From: JAVVHH01 sp032249615
GTDB taxonomy: Bacteria > Pseudomonadota > Alphaproteobacteria > Acetobacterales > Acetobacteraceae
Length of the DNA stretch: 28,953 nt
Direction: 5' to 3'
Assembly (NCBI GenBank): GCA_032249615.1
Contig: JAVVHH010000036.1
Coordinates: forward strand, 1-28,953
Shown piece after piece: positions 8,266 to 18,400 of this stretch; the first letter of the stretch is position 1, and every line of letters begins with the position of its first letter. The notes beneath the pieces were generated by a model. That model had not been told where the DNA came from, did not search any database, and saw only the letters and a list, made by a program, of their open reading frames with translations. A program made the position numbers and the translations under genes.

Positions 8266-8954
8266 TGCAGAAGCCCACGGTGCTCGTCGTCGAGGATGAG
8301 GCGTCGCTGGTGGCGATGCTGCGCTACAATCTGGAAAAGCAGGGCTTCGAGGTGGACGAGGCGGTGGACGGGCCGGAAGCGATCGCCCGCATCGCCGAAG
8401 CGCCGCCGGACATCGTGCTGCTGGACTGGATGCTGCCGGTGATGTCCGGCATCGAGGTGTGCCGCCAGATCCGCCGGCGCCCGGCGACGCGGGACCTGCC
8501 GGTGATCATGGTGACGGCGCGGAGCGAGGACCAGGATGCGGTCCGCGGGCTGAACACGGGGGCCGACGACTACATCACCAAACCGTTCAGCATGGATGCG
8601 CTGCTGGCGCGCATGCGGGCGCTGTTGCGCCGGGCCGGGCCGCCGGTCTCGCGCGGGCAACTCGAGTTCCACGACATCGTCATGGATCAATCGGCCCACC
8701 GGGTGCAGCGCAACGGCCGGGGTCTGCATCTGGGGCCGACCGAGTACCGCCTGCTCGAGTTCCTGATGCAGCATCCTCGGCGGGTGTTTGCGCGCGAGGA
8801 GCTGCTCAACGCGGTTTGGGGCCGCGACATTCATGTCGAGCCGCGGACGGTCGACGTGCATATCCGCCGGCTACGCAAGAGCATCAATGGCGAGGGCGAG
8901 CTCGACATCGTGCGGACGGTGCGGGCGGCGGGCTACGCCCTGGATACAGAATAG
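8265..8954 (+). CDS. phoB: Phosphate regulon response regulator PhoB
   Basis: A 229-residue OmpR/PhoB-family transcription activator. The N-terminal receiver has the acidic pair ED at residues 10-11, phospho-acceptor D54 (VLLDWMLP), T84 (VTAR) and K106 (TKPF). The linker leads to a winged-helix DNA-binding domain with the recognition-helix signature RTVDVHIRRLRKS. The ATG at 8265 shares one base with the phoU stop and has AAGGAG (8252-8257) seven bases upstream. It should bind the Pho box at 3627-3655 and so control its own operon. A phoR gene would often accompany it, but none is found on either side. The next gene is a hybrid kinase of another class. Confidence 0.95.
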   Translation: MQKPTVLVVEDEASLVAMLRYNLEKQGFEVDEAVDGPEAIARIAEAPPDIVLLDWMLPVMSGIEVCRQIRRRPATRDLPVIMVTARSEDQDAVRGLNTGADDYITKPFSMDALLARMRALLRRAGPPVSRGQLEFHDIVMDQSAHRVQRNGRGLHLGPTEYRLLEFLMQHPRRVFAREELLNAVWGRDIHVEPRTVDVHIRRLRKSINGEGELDIVRTVRAAGYALDTE

Positions 8955-9045
8955 CTTGCAACCTTTAAATTGAAGCAAGGTTCGCATTTTCGGAGGAATT
9001 CACGACAATTAATCGTATAGGCGGGACGCGGCCATCCGGTCGTCG
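8955..9045 (+). promoter_or_regulatory. AT-rich gap between phoB and the hybrid kinase; probable promoter region
   Basis: This 91-base gap is clearly more AT-rich than its surroundings (for example 8960-8974 and 8997-9019). It probably carries the kinase promoter, although no -35/-10 pair stands out. A strong Shine-Dalgarno-like GGAGG (8992-8996) has no start codon at suitable distance. The kinase ATG is 50 nt further on, and its frame is closed upstream by a TAA at 9010-9012. Short inverted arms (AACCTT at 8960-8965, AAGGTT at 8977-8982) could form a weak hairpin, too weak to call a terminator. Confidence 0.4.
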
Positions 9046-11616
9046 ATGGAGGCGCAGTTGCAGCAGCCGACCGACAGCGTTCAGGCCTGGAATGTATCGG
9101 TCCGCAAGCTGTCGCGCTGGCTCGCTTTCGGCTCCTTCTGTGTCGCGATGCTAGGTTTCGCGACGACCCTTGCCGGCACGATCGCGTCGATGGTGACGGG
9201 CTGGAAGGCGATGACGCCCGTGAGCGCCATCGCTCAAGCGCTGGTGGCCGCCGTGCTGGCGTCCGAGCGGCTCCCCTCGTGGCTACGGCGGCTCATGCTG
9301 GCGCTCAGTGCGGGCTTGGTCGCCCCCGTGCTGGCACGCCACCTGCGCTTCGGCGAGGATGTCGTCAGCCCGGCAATCGGCAGAATTTTCGGGGTGACCC
9401 CCGCGTCCATCTCGGCCGAGATGGCGTTGTCGTTGCTGCTGATCGCGCTGGTGGTCTGGCCGGCACGGGGGTGGCCGCGCCCCGGGCTGCGGGACGCGGT
9501 GGCGGCCATCGTGTTCATCATCGCGGTCGGCACCGTGGTCGGTTACGCGTATGACGCGGTCGCCGTGAACGGCTATCTACCGTTCCGGTCGATGTCGGCC
9601 GATTCGGCGGCCAGCCTGCTGATGTTGTCGACCGCCACCATTCTTTCGGAGCCCGAAGCCGGCTGGGCCAAGGTCCTCGCCAGCCCCGCCCTGGCAGGCC
9701 GGGTGACGCGGCGGCAGATGCTCTACGTGCTGGTTCCGGTCGTGCTGGGGTTCATCCTGGTCCGCGCCAACCGGTCCGGCCTCGTGCCAGTCGGCGCGGC
9801 CATCGCGCTGCTGGTGGTGTTCACCGCGGTGCCGCTGCTCTGGCTGGTCATCCGCGACGGGCGGATGCTGGGGGTGCTCGACGACGAGCGGGCCGAACGG
9901 CTACGGCTGGAGCAGGGCTACGGGGCGGACCTGCAGACCCGGTTGGACGCACAGGCAGCCGAGCTGGAGATCAGCAACCGCAAGCTGCTGGCACATGCGC
10001 AAGCCGCCTCCGTCCGCAACAAGGTACGCTACCGGCAGCTGTTCGACAGCATCGACGCCGGGTTCTGCGTGGTCGAGATGAAGTTCGACGGGGCGGGGCT
10101 GGCCACGGATTACCGCTTCGTCGAGGTCAATCCGGCATTCGAACGGCAGACCGGGCTGGTGGGGGCCGCGGGGCGGTGGATGCGGAGCCTGCAGCCGGAG
10201 CACGAGCAGCGTTGGTTCGACCTATACGGCGAGGTGGCGCGTACGGGAAAATCAGCGCGGTTCGAGAGCCCCGCCGCCGAGCTCGGCGGGCGGTGGTATG
10301 ACGTCTACGCGTTCCGGATCGGCGAAGAGCCCGCCGCGCTCGTGGGCATCCTGTTCAACGACATCACATCGCGGCGGACGATGGAGCTGGAACTGCAGGC
10401 GGTGAACGACACGCTGGAGCAGCGGGTGGAAGCGGCGGTTGCCGAGCGGGAGGAAGCGCAAGCCGCGCTGCGGCAATCTCAGAAGATGGAATCGATTGGG
10501 CAGCTGACGGGCGGTGTCGCGCACGATTTCAACAACCTGCTCACGCCGATCATCGGGAGCCTCGACCTGCTGAGCCGGCGCGGCGGGCTTGGCGAGCGCG
10601 AGCAGCGGCTGGTGAGCGGCGCGCTGCAATCGGCCGAGCGGGCCAAGACGCTGGTGCAGCGACTGCTGGCCTTCGCACGGCGGCAACCGCTGCAGCCCGG
10701 CCCGGTCGACGTGGGCGCGCTGGTCACCAACATGGCCGAGCTGGTGGCGAGCACCTCCGGCCCGCAAATCCGCGTCACCGTCGAGGTCGCAAAGGGCCTC
10801 CAACCGGCGATCGGCGATGTGAACCAGCTCGAGATGGCGATCCTCAACCTGTGCGTGAACGCGCGGGACGCGATGCCGCAGGGCGGCGACCTGACCGTGG
10901 CGGTGGCGCCAAGCGGACGCCCGCCGGGTCGTCCGGACCTGCCGGCGGGTCCCTATGTGCGGCTCTCGGTCCAGGACACGGGCGTCGGCATGGACGAGGA
11001 GACCGCGGCGCGGGCGATCGAGCCGTTCTTTTCCACCAAGGGCATCGACAAGGGAACCGGGCTCGGCCTGTCGATGGTGCACGGGTTGGCGATGCAGCTA
11101 GAGGGGGCGCTCAGCATCGAGAGCAAGCCCGGCGTCGGCACGCGGGTCGATCTGTTCCTGCGCGCCGGCAACGTGGCGGCGCCCGGAGAAGCGGCCCTAC
11201 ACGCCCCGGCGCCGACCGGCGCCACGGGCCGCGTGCTGGTCGTCGACGATCAGGAGCAGGTGCGAATGACGATGGCGCACCTGCTGCAGGAGCTGGGCTT
11301 CACCACGGAGGAGTGCGAAAGCGGGTCGGTCGCGGAGATGCGGCTGAAGCGGGGCGAGCATTTCGACCTCGTCGTCACCGATCATCGTATGCCGGGCCTG
11401 AGCGGGGCGGACCTCGCGGCGCGGCTCGCCAAGACCCGGCCGGAGGTGCCCGTGCTGGTGGTTTCGGGCTATGTCGACATCGACACGATCGCGCCGGAGC
11501 TGAACTTCCTGCGCAAGCCGTTCCGCAAGGACGAGCTGGCGAACGCGGTGGACGGGGCGCTGCGGGAGCACGGCTCGGCCGCTAAACTGGTTGGAGCGGC
11601 GGCCGGTCCCGCATAG
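9046..11616 (+). CDS. Membrane-bound PAS hybrid histidine kinase with C-terminal receiver
   Basis: An 856-residue sensor. The N-terminal ~275 residues hold about seven to eight hydrophobic helices, a membrane sensing module I cannot name. A coiled-coil stretch (about 280-330) and one PAS domain (about 335-450, from YRQLFDSIDAGFCVVE to ILFNDITSRR) follow. A second coiled coil leads to the HisKA region with phospho-acceptor His493 in GGVAHDFNNLL. The ATPase has NLCVNARDAM (about 600), DTGVGMDEE (from 644) and GTGLGLSMV (from 670). The receiver (about 728-850) has VVDDQEQV and phospho-acceptor Asp779 in VVTDHRMPG. The HDFNN subclass differs from PhoR, which carries an SHELRTPLT-type box, so this is not a simple PhoR replacement. 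No upstream alternative start is possible because of a TAA at 9010. Its output partner is not evident. Confidence 0.9.
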   Translation: MEAQLQQPTDSVQAWNVSVRKLSRWLAFGSFCVAMLGFATTLAGTIASMVTGWKAMTPVSAIAQALVAAVLASERLPSWLRRLMLALSAGLVAPVLARHLRFGEDVVSPAIGRIFGVTPASISAEMALSLLLIALVVWPARGWPRPGLRDAVAAIVFIIAVGTVVGYAYDAVAVNGYLPFRSMSADSAASLLMLSTATILSEPEAGWAKVLASPALAGRVTRRQMLYVLVPVVLGFILVRANRSGLVPVGAAIALLVVFTAVPLLWLVIRDGRMLGVLDDERAERLRLEQGYGADLQTRLDAQAAELEISNRKLLAHAQAASVRNKVRYRQLFDSIDAGFCVVEMKFDGAGLATDYRFVEVNPAFERQTGLVGAAGRWMRSLQPEHEQRWFDLYGEVARTGKSARFESPAAELGGRWYDVYAFRIGEEPAALVGILFNDITSRRTMELELQAVNDTLEQRVEAAVAEREEAQAALRQSQKMESIGQLTGGVAHDFNNLLTPIIGSLDLLSRRGGLGEREQRLVSGALQSAERAKTLVQRLLAFARRQPLQPGPVDVGALVTNMAELVASTSGPQIRVTVEVAKGLQPAIGDVNQLEMAILNLCVNARDAMPQGGDLTVAVAPSGRPPGRPDLPAGPYVRLSVQDTGVGMDEETAARAIEPFFSTKGIDKGTGLGLSMVHGLAMQLEGALSIESKPGVGTRVDLFLRAGNVAAPGEAALHAPAPTGATGRVLVVDDQEQVRMTMAHLLQELGFTTEECESGSVAEMRLKRGEHFDLVVTDHRMPGLSGADLAARLAKTRPEVPVLVVSGYVDIDTIAPELNFLRKPFRKDELANAVDGALREHGSAAKLVGAAAGPA

Positions 11617-11626
11617 GCTGCTCCCG

Positions 11627-12364
11627 ATGGCTGACGATCCAATCATGCTGCTGACGGGTGCGAGCCGAGGCATCGGGCACGCGACGGTGAAATTGTTCCA
11701 GGAGCGCGGCTGGAAGATCATGACGGTGTCGCGGCAACCCTTCTCGGAGGAGTGCCGCTGGCCGATGGCGCGGTGGGGCCATCTTCAGGCGGACCTGTCG
11801 GACCTCGGGGCGATCGAGGCCCTGGTGGCGGAGGTGCGGGCGCGGCTGCCAGCCGGCCAGCTGCACGCGCTGGTCAACAATGCCGGGATCTCGCCGAAGG
11901 GCCCCGATCGTTCGCGCCTGGGCGTGCTGGCGTCCGACGCGGAGACGTGGACCCGGGTGCTGAACGTCAACCTCGTGTCGACGGCGCTGCTGGCGCGGGC
12001 GCTGCTGCCCGAACTGGAGGCGGCGGGGGGCACGATCGTGAACGTGACGTCGATCGCCGGGTCGCGGGTGCACCCGTTCGCGGGGGTGGCGTATGCGGCC
12101 TCGAAGGCCGGGCTCGCGGCGCTGACGCGGGAGCTCGCGCACGAGTTCGGCCCGCGCGGGGTGCGCGCCAACGCGATCGCGCCGGGGGAGATCCAGACGT
12201 CGATCCTGTCGCCCGGCACGGATGAGCTGGTCGCCAACGAGGTGCCGATGGGGCGGCTCGGGGAGCCGCGGGAGGTGGCCGAGACGATCCACTTCCTGTG
12301 TTCGGGCGCGTCCTCCTACATCAACGGCGCCGAGATCCACATCAGCGGCGGCCAGCACGTCTGA
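11627..12364 (+). CDS. Short-chain dehydrogenase/reductase (classical SDR)
   Basis: A 245-residue cytoplasmic NAD(P)-dependent oxidoreductase, FabG-like in layout. The Rossmann glycine motif TGASRGIG is at residues 10-17 and NNAG at 84-87. The catalytic tetrad is Asn114 (in NVN), Ser142 (VTSIAG), Tyr156 and Lys160 (YAASK). The C-terminal GAEIHISGG matches the family's usual end. I chose the ATG at 11627 because it places the Rossmann motif at the usual position. A longer in-frame start at 11591 would overlap the kinase. No good Shine-Dalgarno is visible. It lies 10 nt after the kinase stop, so the two may be cotranscribed. It is convergent with the RND operon, with a 12-nt gap. Substrate unknown. 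Confidence 0.88.
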   Translation: MADDPIMLLTGASRGIGHATVKLFQERGWKIMTVSRQPFSEECRWPMARWGHLQADLSDLGAIEALVAEVRARLPAGQLHALVNNAGISPKGPDRSRLGVLASDAETWTRVLNVNLVSTALLARALLPELEAAGGTIVNVTSIAGSRVHPFAGVAYAASKAGLAALTRELAHEFGPRGVRANAIAPGEIQTSILSPGTDELVANEVPMGRLGEPREVAETIHFLCSGASSYINGAEIHISGGQHV

Positions 12365-12376
12365 GGCCCCGGCGGG

Positions 12377-15300
12377 TCACTCGGCCGGTTCGAGGGTCCT
12401 GATCTTGGCGCGGCGTTTGTGGGTGAGGCGCTCCAGCGCGAGGTAGATCACCGGCGTCGTGTAGAGCGTCAGCGCCTGGGACACGATCAGGCCGCCCGCG
12501 ACCGCGATGCCCAGCGGCTGGCGGAACTCCCAGCCGACGCCGCCGGTCAGGATCAGCGGCACGGCGCCGAACAGGGCGGCGAGCGTGGTCATGATGATGG
12601 GACGGAACCGCTCGACGGCGGCGGCACGGATGGCCTCCTCCGGCGTCATGCCGCCCTCCCGCTCCGCCTCCAGCGCGAAATCGACCAGCATGATGGCGTT
12701 CTTCTTCACGATGCCCATCAGCAGCACGATGCCGATGATGGTCAGCACGCCCATCTCGCCGCCGGTGATCAGCACGGCCAGTAGCGCGCCCAGCCCGGCG
12801 GAGGGCAGCGTCGACAGGATCGTCAGCGGGTGGAGCAGGCTTTCGTAGAGCACGCCGAGCACGATGTAGATCGTCAGCAGCGCGGCCATGATCAGCATTG
12901 GCTGGGTCGAGAGCGATTGCTGGAGGAACTTGGCGTTGCCGGCGAAATCGGTGCGGACTGTCTCGGGCATGCGCAGGTTCGCGGCCGTCTTGCTGACGAG
13001 GTCGATCGCGTCGCCCTGGCTCATGCCGGGCTTGAGGTTGAAGCTGATGTTGGCGGCGGGGAACTGGCTGCGGTGGCGCACCGCGAGCGGCGAGGTGTCG
13101 CGCTCGAGCTTGGTGACGCTGCCGATCGGGATCTGCACGCCGTTGGCGCCGGGCACGTAGAGCTGGTCGAGCTGCAAGGGGTTCTTCTGCAGGCTGGGCA
13201 GCGTCTCCAGCACGACGCGATACTGGTTGCGCTGGGTGTAGATGATCGACACCTGGCGCTGCGCGTAGGCATTGTTGAGCGCGGCGTCGATGGCGCTGAC
13301 CGAGACGCCGAGCCGGGCGGCGGCGTCGCGGTCGATCACCACGTTGGCCTGCGGCCCGGCCTTGTCCTGGTCGCTGCTGACGTCCTCGATGCCGGGTGCG
13401 TTGCGCAGCGCTTCCTCGAGCTTGCTGGTCCAGCGGCGCAGCTCGCCGATGTCCTGGTCCAGCACCACGAACTGGAAGCCGGTGCCGCCCGTGCTGCCGC
13501 CGCCCCGCAGATCCTGCGCCGACCAGAGGATGGTCTGGATGCCGGCCATCTGCATCAGCTTGGGCCGCAGGCGGGCGATGACCTGCTCGCTGCTGATCTT
13601 GCGCTCCTCCAGCGGCTTGAGGTCGACCCCGAGTTGGCCGCGGTTGACGCTGGACCAGCCGGAGGTGATGCCGATGGTGCTCGAGACGTCGGCAACGGCC
13701 GGGTCGGCGAGCAGAACCTTGACGACGCGCTCTTGACGTTCGGCCATGGCCTCGAAGCTGATGTCGGGGCTCGCCAGGGTGAAGCCCTGCAGCAGCCCGG
13801 TGTCTTGGATCGGCAGGAATCCCTTCGGCACGACGCCGTAGAGCTTGATGGTGGCGACCAGCACGGCGAGCGTCACCAGCAGCATGGTCTTGCGCCAGCG
13901 CAGCGCGATGCCGAGGCTTCGCCCGTAGGCGTTCTGGACGGACCGGAACGCGCCGTCGATGCGCCGGTCGAGCCGGCCCCACCAGCCTTTGGGCGGCGCC
14001 GTCGAGGTCACGAAGCGGCCGCACAGCATGGGCGTCAGCGTGAGCGACACGGCGGCCGAGACCGCGATGGCGACGGTCAGCACCATGGCGAACTCGTGGA
14101 ACAGGCGGCCGAGCAGCCCGCCCATGAACAGGATCGGGATGAACACGGCGACGAGCGAGATGCTGATGGAGAGCACCGTGAAGCCGATCTGCCGGGCGCC
14201 CGCGAAGGCGGCCTGCAGCGGCGACATGCCGCGCTCCTGGAAGCGGTAGATGTTCTCGATCATGACGATGGCGTCGTCGACGACGAAGCCGACCGAGATG
14301 GTCAGCGCCATGAGCGAGAAATTGTCGAGCGCGTAGCCCAGCAGGTACATCGCGCCCAGCGTGCCCGAGATGCTGAGCGGGACCGTGACGGCGGCGGCGA
14401 GCGTTGGGATCAGCCGGCGCATGAAGATCGCAACCACCATGAGCACGAGCGCGACGCTGATGAGCAGCGATTGCTCCACGTGGCCGACGCTGCCGCGGAT
14501 GGTCGCCGTGCGGTCCGAGAGGAAGGTGACCTCGATGCCCGGCGGCATCCAGGCGAGCAGCTGCGGCAGCGCCGCCTTGACCCTGTCGACCGTCTCGATG
14601 ACGTTGGCGCCGCCGGATTTGGTGATGGTCAGCAGGATCGCCGGGTGCGTGCCCTGCCAGGCCGCGAGCTTGGTGTTGGCGACGCCGTTGGTGACCGACG
14701 CGATGTCGCCCAAGCGAACGACCGCGCCCTTGCTGGTCTTGAGCACGAGGTTGGCATAGTCCTCGGCCTGGCCGATCTGGCCGTTCAGCATGATGGTCTC
14801 GGCCCGGTCCGGCCCCTCGATCTCGCCGGTCGGCCCGTTCACGTTGGCGGCGCGGATGGTCGTGTAGACGTCCTGGCTCGACAACCCGGCCGCCTTCAGC
14901 GCGGCCGGGTTGAGGCGCACCCGCACCGCCGGCTTCTCGGCGCCGTTGACGGTGACTTGGCTCACGCCTTCGACCTGGCTGAGCCGCTGGGCGAGGATGG
15001 TGTCGGCGGAATCGTAGAGCTGTGCGGTGGTGAGCCGGGCGCTGGTGAGCGACAGGGTCAGCACGGGGATCTCGGCCGGGTTGAACTTGCGGTAGTAGGG
15101 CCGGGTCGGCAGGTCGGCGGGCAGGTCGGTGGTGGCCGCGTTGATCGCGGCTTGGACGTCGTGCGCGGCGCCTTCGATGTCGCGGCTGACGTCGAACTGG
15201 ATGACGATGGAGGTGCTGCCGGTGCTGCTCGTGCTGGTGAGCTCGGTGACGCCCGGGATCTCGCCCAGGCGGCGCTCGAGGGGTGCGGCGATGCTGGCGG

Positions 15301-15478
15301 CCGTGGTTTCGGGGTCTGCGCCGGGTCGGCCGGCGAAGACGACGATGGTGGGGATGTCGACGCTCGGCAGCGGCGCGACCGGCAGGAAACGGACGGCCAC
15401 GATGCCGATCAGCAGGATTCCGAAGGCCAGCAGGAAGGTGGCGACCGGGCGGCGGATGAAGGGCGCGGAGAAGTTCAT
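12377..15478 (-). CDS. RND efflux permease, HAE/MdtC-like (last gene of sigma-pump unit)
   Basis: A 1033-residue inner-membrane proton-driven exporter, the typical length for AcrB/MdtB/MdtC. It opens with MNFSAPFIRRPVATFLL (helix 1). A large periplasmic loop follows, and helix 4 has the proton-relay aspartates Asp401-Asp402 in FVVDDAIVMIEN. A second loop leads to the helix-10 lysine in GIVKKNAIMLVDFA. These are the marks of drug-type (HAE) pumps, not the metal-type (HME) DFG...DG pattern. The ATG at 15478 overlaps the stop of the preceding permease by 4 nt, so the two are coupled. They probably form a mixed trimer like E. coli MdtB2C, which is inference from family knowledge. The C-terminus is basic and cytoplasmic. 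The mdtC name is avoided because orthology is untested. Confidence 0.93.
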   Translation of the reverse strand: MNFSAPFIRRPVATFLLAFGILLIGIVAVRFLPVAPLPSVDIPTIVVFAGRPGADPETTAASIAAPLERRLGEIPGVTELTSTSSTGSTSIVIQFDVSRDIEGAAHDVQAAINAATTDLPADLPTRPYYRKFNPAEIPVLTLSLTSARLTTAQLYDSADTILAQRLSQVEGVSQVTVNGAEKPAVRVRLNPAALKAAGLSSQDVYTTIRAANVNGPTGEIEGPDRAETIMLNGQIGQAEDYANLVLKTSKGAVVRLGDIASVTNGVANTKLAAWQGTHPAILLTITKSGGANVIETVDRVKAALPQLLAWMPPGIEVTFLSDRTATIRGSVGHVEQSLLISVALVLMVVAIFMRRLIPTLAAAVTVPLSISGTLGAMYLLGYALDNFSLMALTISVGFVVDDAIVMIENIYRFQERGMSPLQAAFAGARQIGFTVLSISISLVAVFIPILFMGGLLGRLFHEFAMVLTVAIAVSAAVSLTLTPMLCGRFVTSTAPPKGWWGRLDRRIDGAFRSVQNAYGRSLGIALRWRKTMLLVTLAVLVATIKLYGVVPKGFLPIQDTGLLQGFTLASPDISFEAMAERQERVVKVLLADPAVADVSSTIGITSGWSSVNRGQLGVDLKPLEERKISSEQVIARLRPKLMQMAGIQTILWSAQDLRGGGSTGGTGFQFVVLDQDIGELRRWTSKLEEALRNAPGIEDVSSDQDKAGPQANVVIDRDAAARLGVSVSAIDAALNNAYAQRQVSIIYTQRNQYRVVLETLPSLQKNPLQLDQLYVPGANGVQIPIGSVTKLERDTSPLAVRHRSQFPAANISFNLKPGMSQGDAIDLVSKTAANLRMPETVRTDFAGNAKFLQQSLSTQPMLIMAALLTIYIVLGVLYESLLHPLTILSTLPSAGLGALLAVLITGGEMGVLTIIGIVLLMGIVKKNAIMLVDFALEAEREGGMTPEEAIRAAAVERFRPIIMTTLAALFGAVPLILTGGVGWEFRQPLGIAVAGGLIVSQALTLYTTPVIYLALERLTHKRRAKIRTLEPAE

Positions 15479-18400
15479 TCGGCCGCCAGGGGACGGCGCC
15501 GTACGAAGCGCAGGCGGAGGCGTTCGAAGAAGAGGTAGATCACCGGGGTCGTGTAGAGGGTCAGCGCTTGCGACAGCAGCAGGCCGCCGACGATGGTAAT
15601 GCCGAGGGGGTAGCGCAGTTCGGAGCCGGTGCCGTGCTCGAGCATGAGGGGTAGCGCGCCGAGCAGGGCGGCGGCCGTCGTCATCATGATCGGACGGTAG
15701 CGGAGGAGGCAGGCGGCCTCGATCGCCTGGCGGGGGCTCATGCCGCGCTCACGTTCGGCCTCCAGCGCGAAATCGATCATGATGATCGCGTTCTTCTTCA
15801 CGATCCCCATCAGCAGCACGATGCCGACCAGCACGACGATCGAGAGGTCCTGCCCGGCCAGCATCAGCGCCAGCAACGCGCCGATGCCGGCCGAGGGGAG
15901 CGTCGACAGGATGGTGATGGGGTGGATGGTGCTTTCGTAGAGCACGCCCAGCACGATGTAGATCACCACCACGGCGGCCAGGATGAGCCAGGGTTCGCTG
16001 GCCAGGCTGGTCTGGAATTCCGCCGCGTCTCCCGAGTAGCTGCCGACGATCGTGGACGGCAAGCCGATGTCGCGCTCGGCGGCGGCGACCGCGTCGACCG
16101 CGTGGCTGAGGCTGGCGCCGTCGGCGAGGTTGAAGCTGATGGTGACCGACGGGAACTGCGCCTGGTGCGTGATGGCGAGCGGGGCCACCGTGCGCTCGAT
16201 GTGTGCGATGGCCGAGAGCGGCACCTGCGCGCCGTTCAGGCCCGGCACCCGCAGGCGGTCGAGCGAGTGCGGATTGCTCTGCCAATCCGGGTCGGCCTCG
16301 AGCACGACCCGGTATTGGTTCGCCTGGCTGAAGATCGTGCTGACCTGGCGCTGACCGAACGCGTCGTACAGCGTGTCCTGCACCTCCTGCATGGAAACGC
16401 CGAGCCGCATCGCCGCGTCGCGGTCGACGTTGACGCGCAGCGCGAAACCGTCCGTCTGCTGGTCGGTGGCTACCTCGCGCAGTTCCGGCACTTGGCGCAG
16501 CCGTGCGACGAGGCGCGGCGCCCACAGGTTGAGCTCGAGCGCGTCCGTGTCGAGCAGGGTGTACTGGAACTGCGTGCGGCTGACGCGGGTGCCGATCTGG
16601 ATGTCTTGGACCGGCTGCATGAACACGCTCATGCCCGGCGTGTCCGACATCGCCTTCTGCAGGCGCGCGATCACGGTCTGCACGCTGTCGCGCTGCGGCC
16701 GGGGCTTGAGCGCGATGGTCAGCCGCCCGGTGTTGGGCGTCGCGTTGATCGACCCGGCGCCGACGAACGAGGCCACGCCGGTGACCGCCGGGTCGCGCCG
16801 GGCGATCTGGGCGAGCTGCGTCTGCAGCGTCTCCATCCTCGTGATCGACGCGCTCTGCGCCGCCTCGGTCACCGCGATGATGACGCCGGTATCCTGCTGC
16901 GGCAGGAAGCCCTTGGGGATGATGAGGTAGAGCGCCACGGTGCCGAACAGCGTCCCCACCGCGACCAGCAGGGTGACACCCTGGAAGCGGAGCGCCACCA
17001 TCAGGGTGCGGTGGTAGAAGCGGGCCGACCAATCGAACCCACGCTCGAACCAGCGGGTGAGGGGGCCGGGCTTCTCCTCGCGGCGGAGCAGGCGGCCGCA
17101 CATCATCGGCGTCAGCGTGAGGGAGACGACCGCCGAGACGATGACGGAGGTGCTGAGCACGACCGCGAACTCGTTGAACAGGCGCCCGACCACGCCGGTC
17201 ATGAACAGCAGCGGAATGAACACCGCGACCAGCGAGACGGTCAGCGAGACGATGGTGAAGCCGATCTGGCGGGCGCCGCGATAGGCGGCCTCGAGCGGGG
17301 AGTAGCCCTCCTCGATGAAGCGAACGACGTTCTCGATCATCACGATCGCATCGTCGACGACGAACCCGGTCGCGACCGTCAGCGCCATGAGGCTGAGGTT
17401 GTCGAGGCTGTAGCCGCACAGCGCCATGACGCCGAAGGTGCCGATCAGCGAGAGCGGCAGGGCGACGGCGGGGATCAGCGTGGCGCGGGCGCTGCGGAGG
17501 AACAGGTAGATCACGAACACGACAAGGCCGATCGCGAGGACCAGCGTGAACTCGACGTCCTCGACGGAGGCGCGGATGGTCTCGGTGCGGTCGGTGACGG
17601 CCTGCATGGTGATCTGCGCCGGGATCGAGCGCTGGAGCGCGGGCAGGGCGTCGCGGATGGCGGCCACGGTGGCGACGATGTTGGCGCCGGGCTGGCGCTG
17701 GATGTCGAGGATGACGGCGGGCTTGCCGTTGTACCAGCCGGCGACCCGGTCGTTCTCGACGCCGCCGACCACGCTGCCGACATCGGACAGCCGGACCGGG
17801 GCGCCGTTCTTGTAGGCGACGACGAGGGAGTTGTACTGGTCGGGCGAGAGCAGCTGGTCGTTGGCGCCGACGGCGTAAGATTGCCGCGCGCCGTCAAATC
17901 CGCCTTTCGCACCGTTCACGTTGGCGGCGGCGACCGCGGTGCGGACGTCCTCGAGCGAGAGGCCGTAGGCGGCCACCCGGGCCGGGTCCACGCGGACGCG
18001 GATGGCGGGCCGCAAGCCGCCCTGCACGGTGACCTTGCCGACCCCTTCGATCTGGCTGAGCTTCGGCTGCAGGATGGTGTCGGCGGCGTCGCTGATCTTG
18101 TCGATCGGCACCGCATCGGACGTCAGCGCCAGCGAGAGGATCGGGGCGTCGGCCGGGTTCACCTTCGAATAGACCGGCGGGTAGGGCAGGGTGGTGGGCA
18201 GCGTGCCCGCCGAGGCGTTGATGGCCGCCTGCACGTCCTGGGCGGCGCTGTCCATCTTCCGGTTCAGGTTGAAGGTCAGCGTGATCTGGCTGGTGCCCTG
18301 GCTGCTGGTCGAGGTCATCGACTGCAGGCCGGTAATCTGGCCGAACTGCCGCTCCAGCGAGGCGGTGATGAGGGTCGCCACGGTTTCAGGCCCGGCGCCG

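Noticed and set aside
8955..8990. Possible intrinsic terminator after phoB
   Set aside because: The inverted arms are only 5-6 bp with long loops, and no U-run follows at the right place.
12830..15538. Very long antisense open frame (902 codons) opposite the MdtC-like permease
   Set aside because: It is rich in Asp, Gly, Arg and His with no fold-like pattern, as expected for the complementary frame of GC-rich codons. The minus strand encodes a full RND permease.
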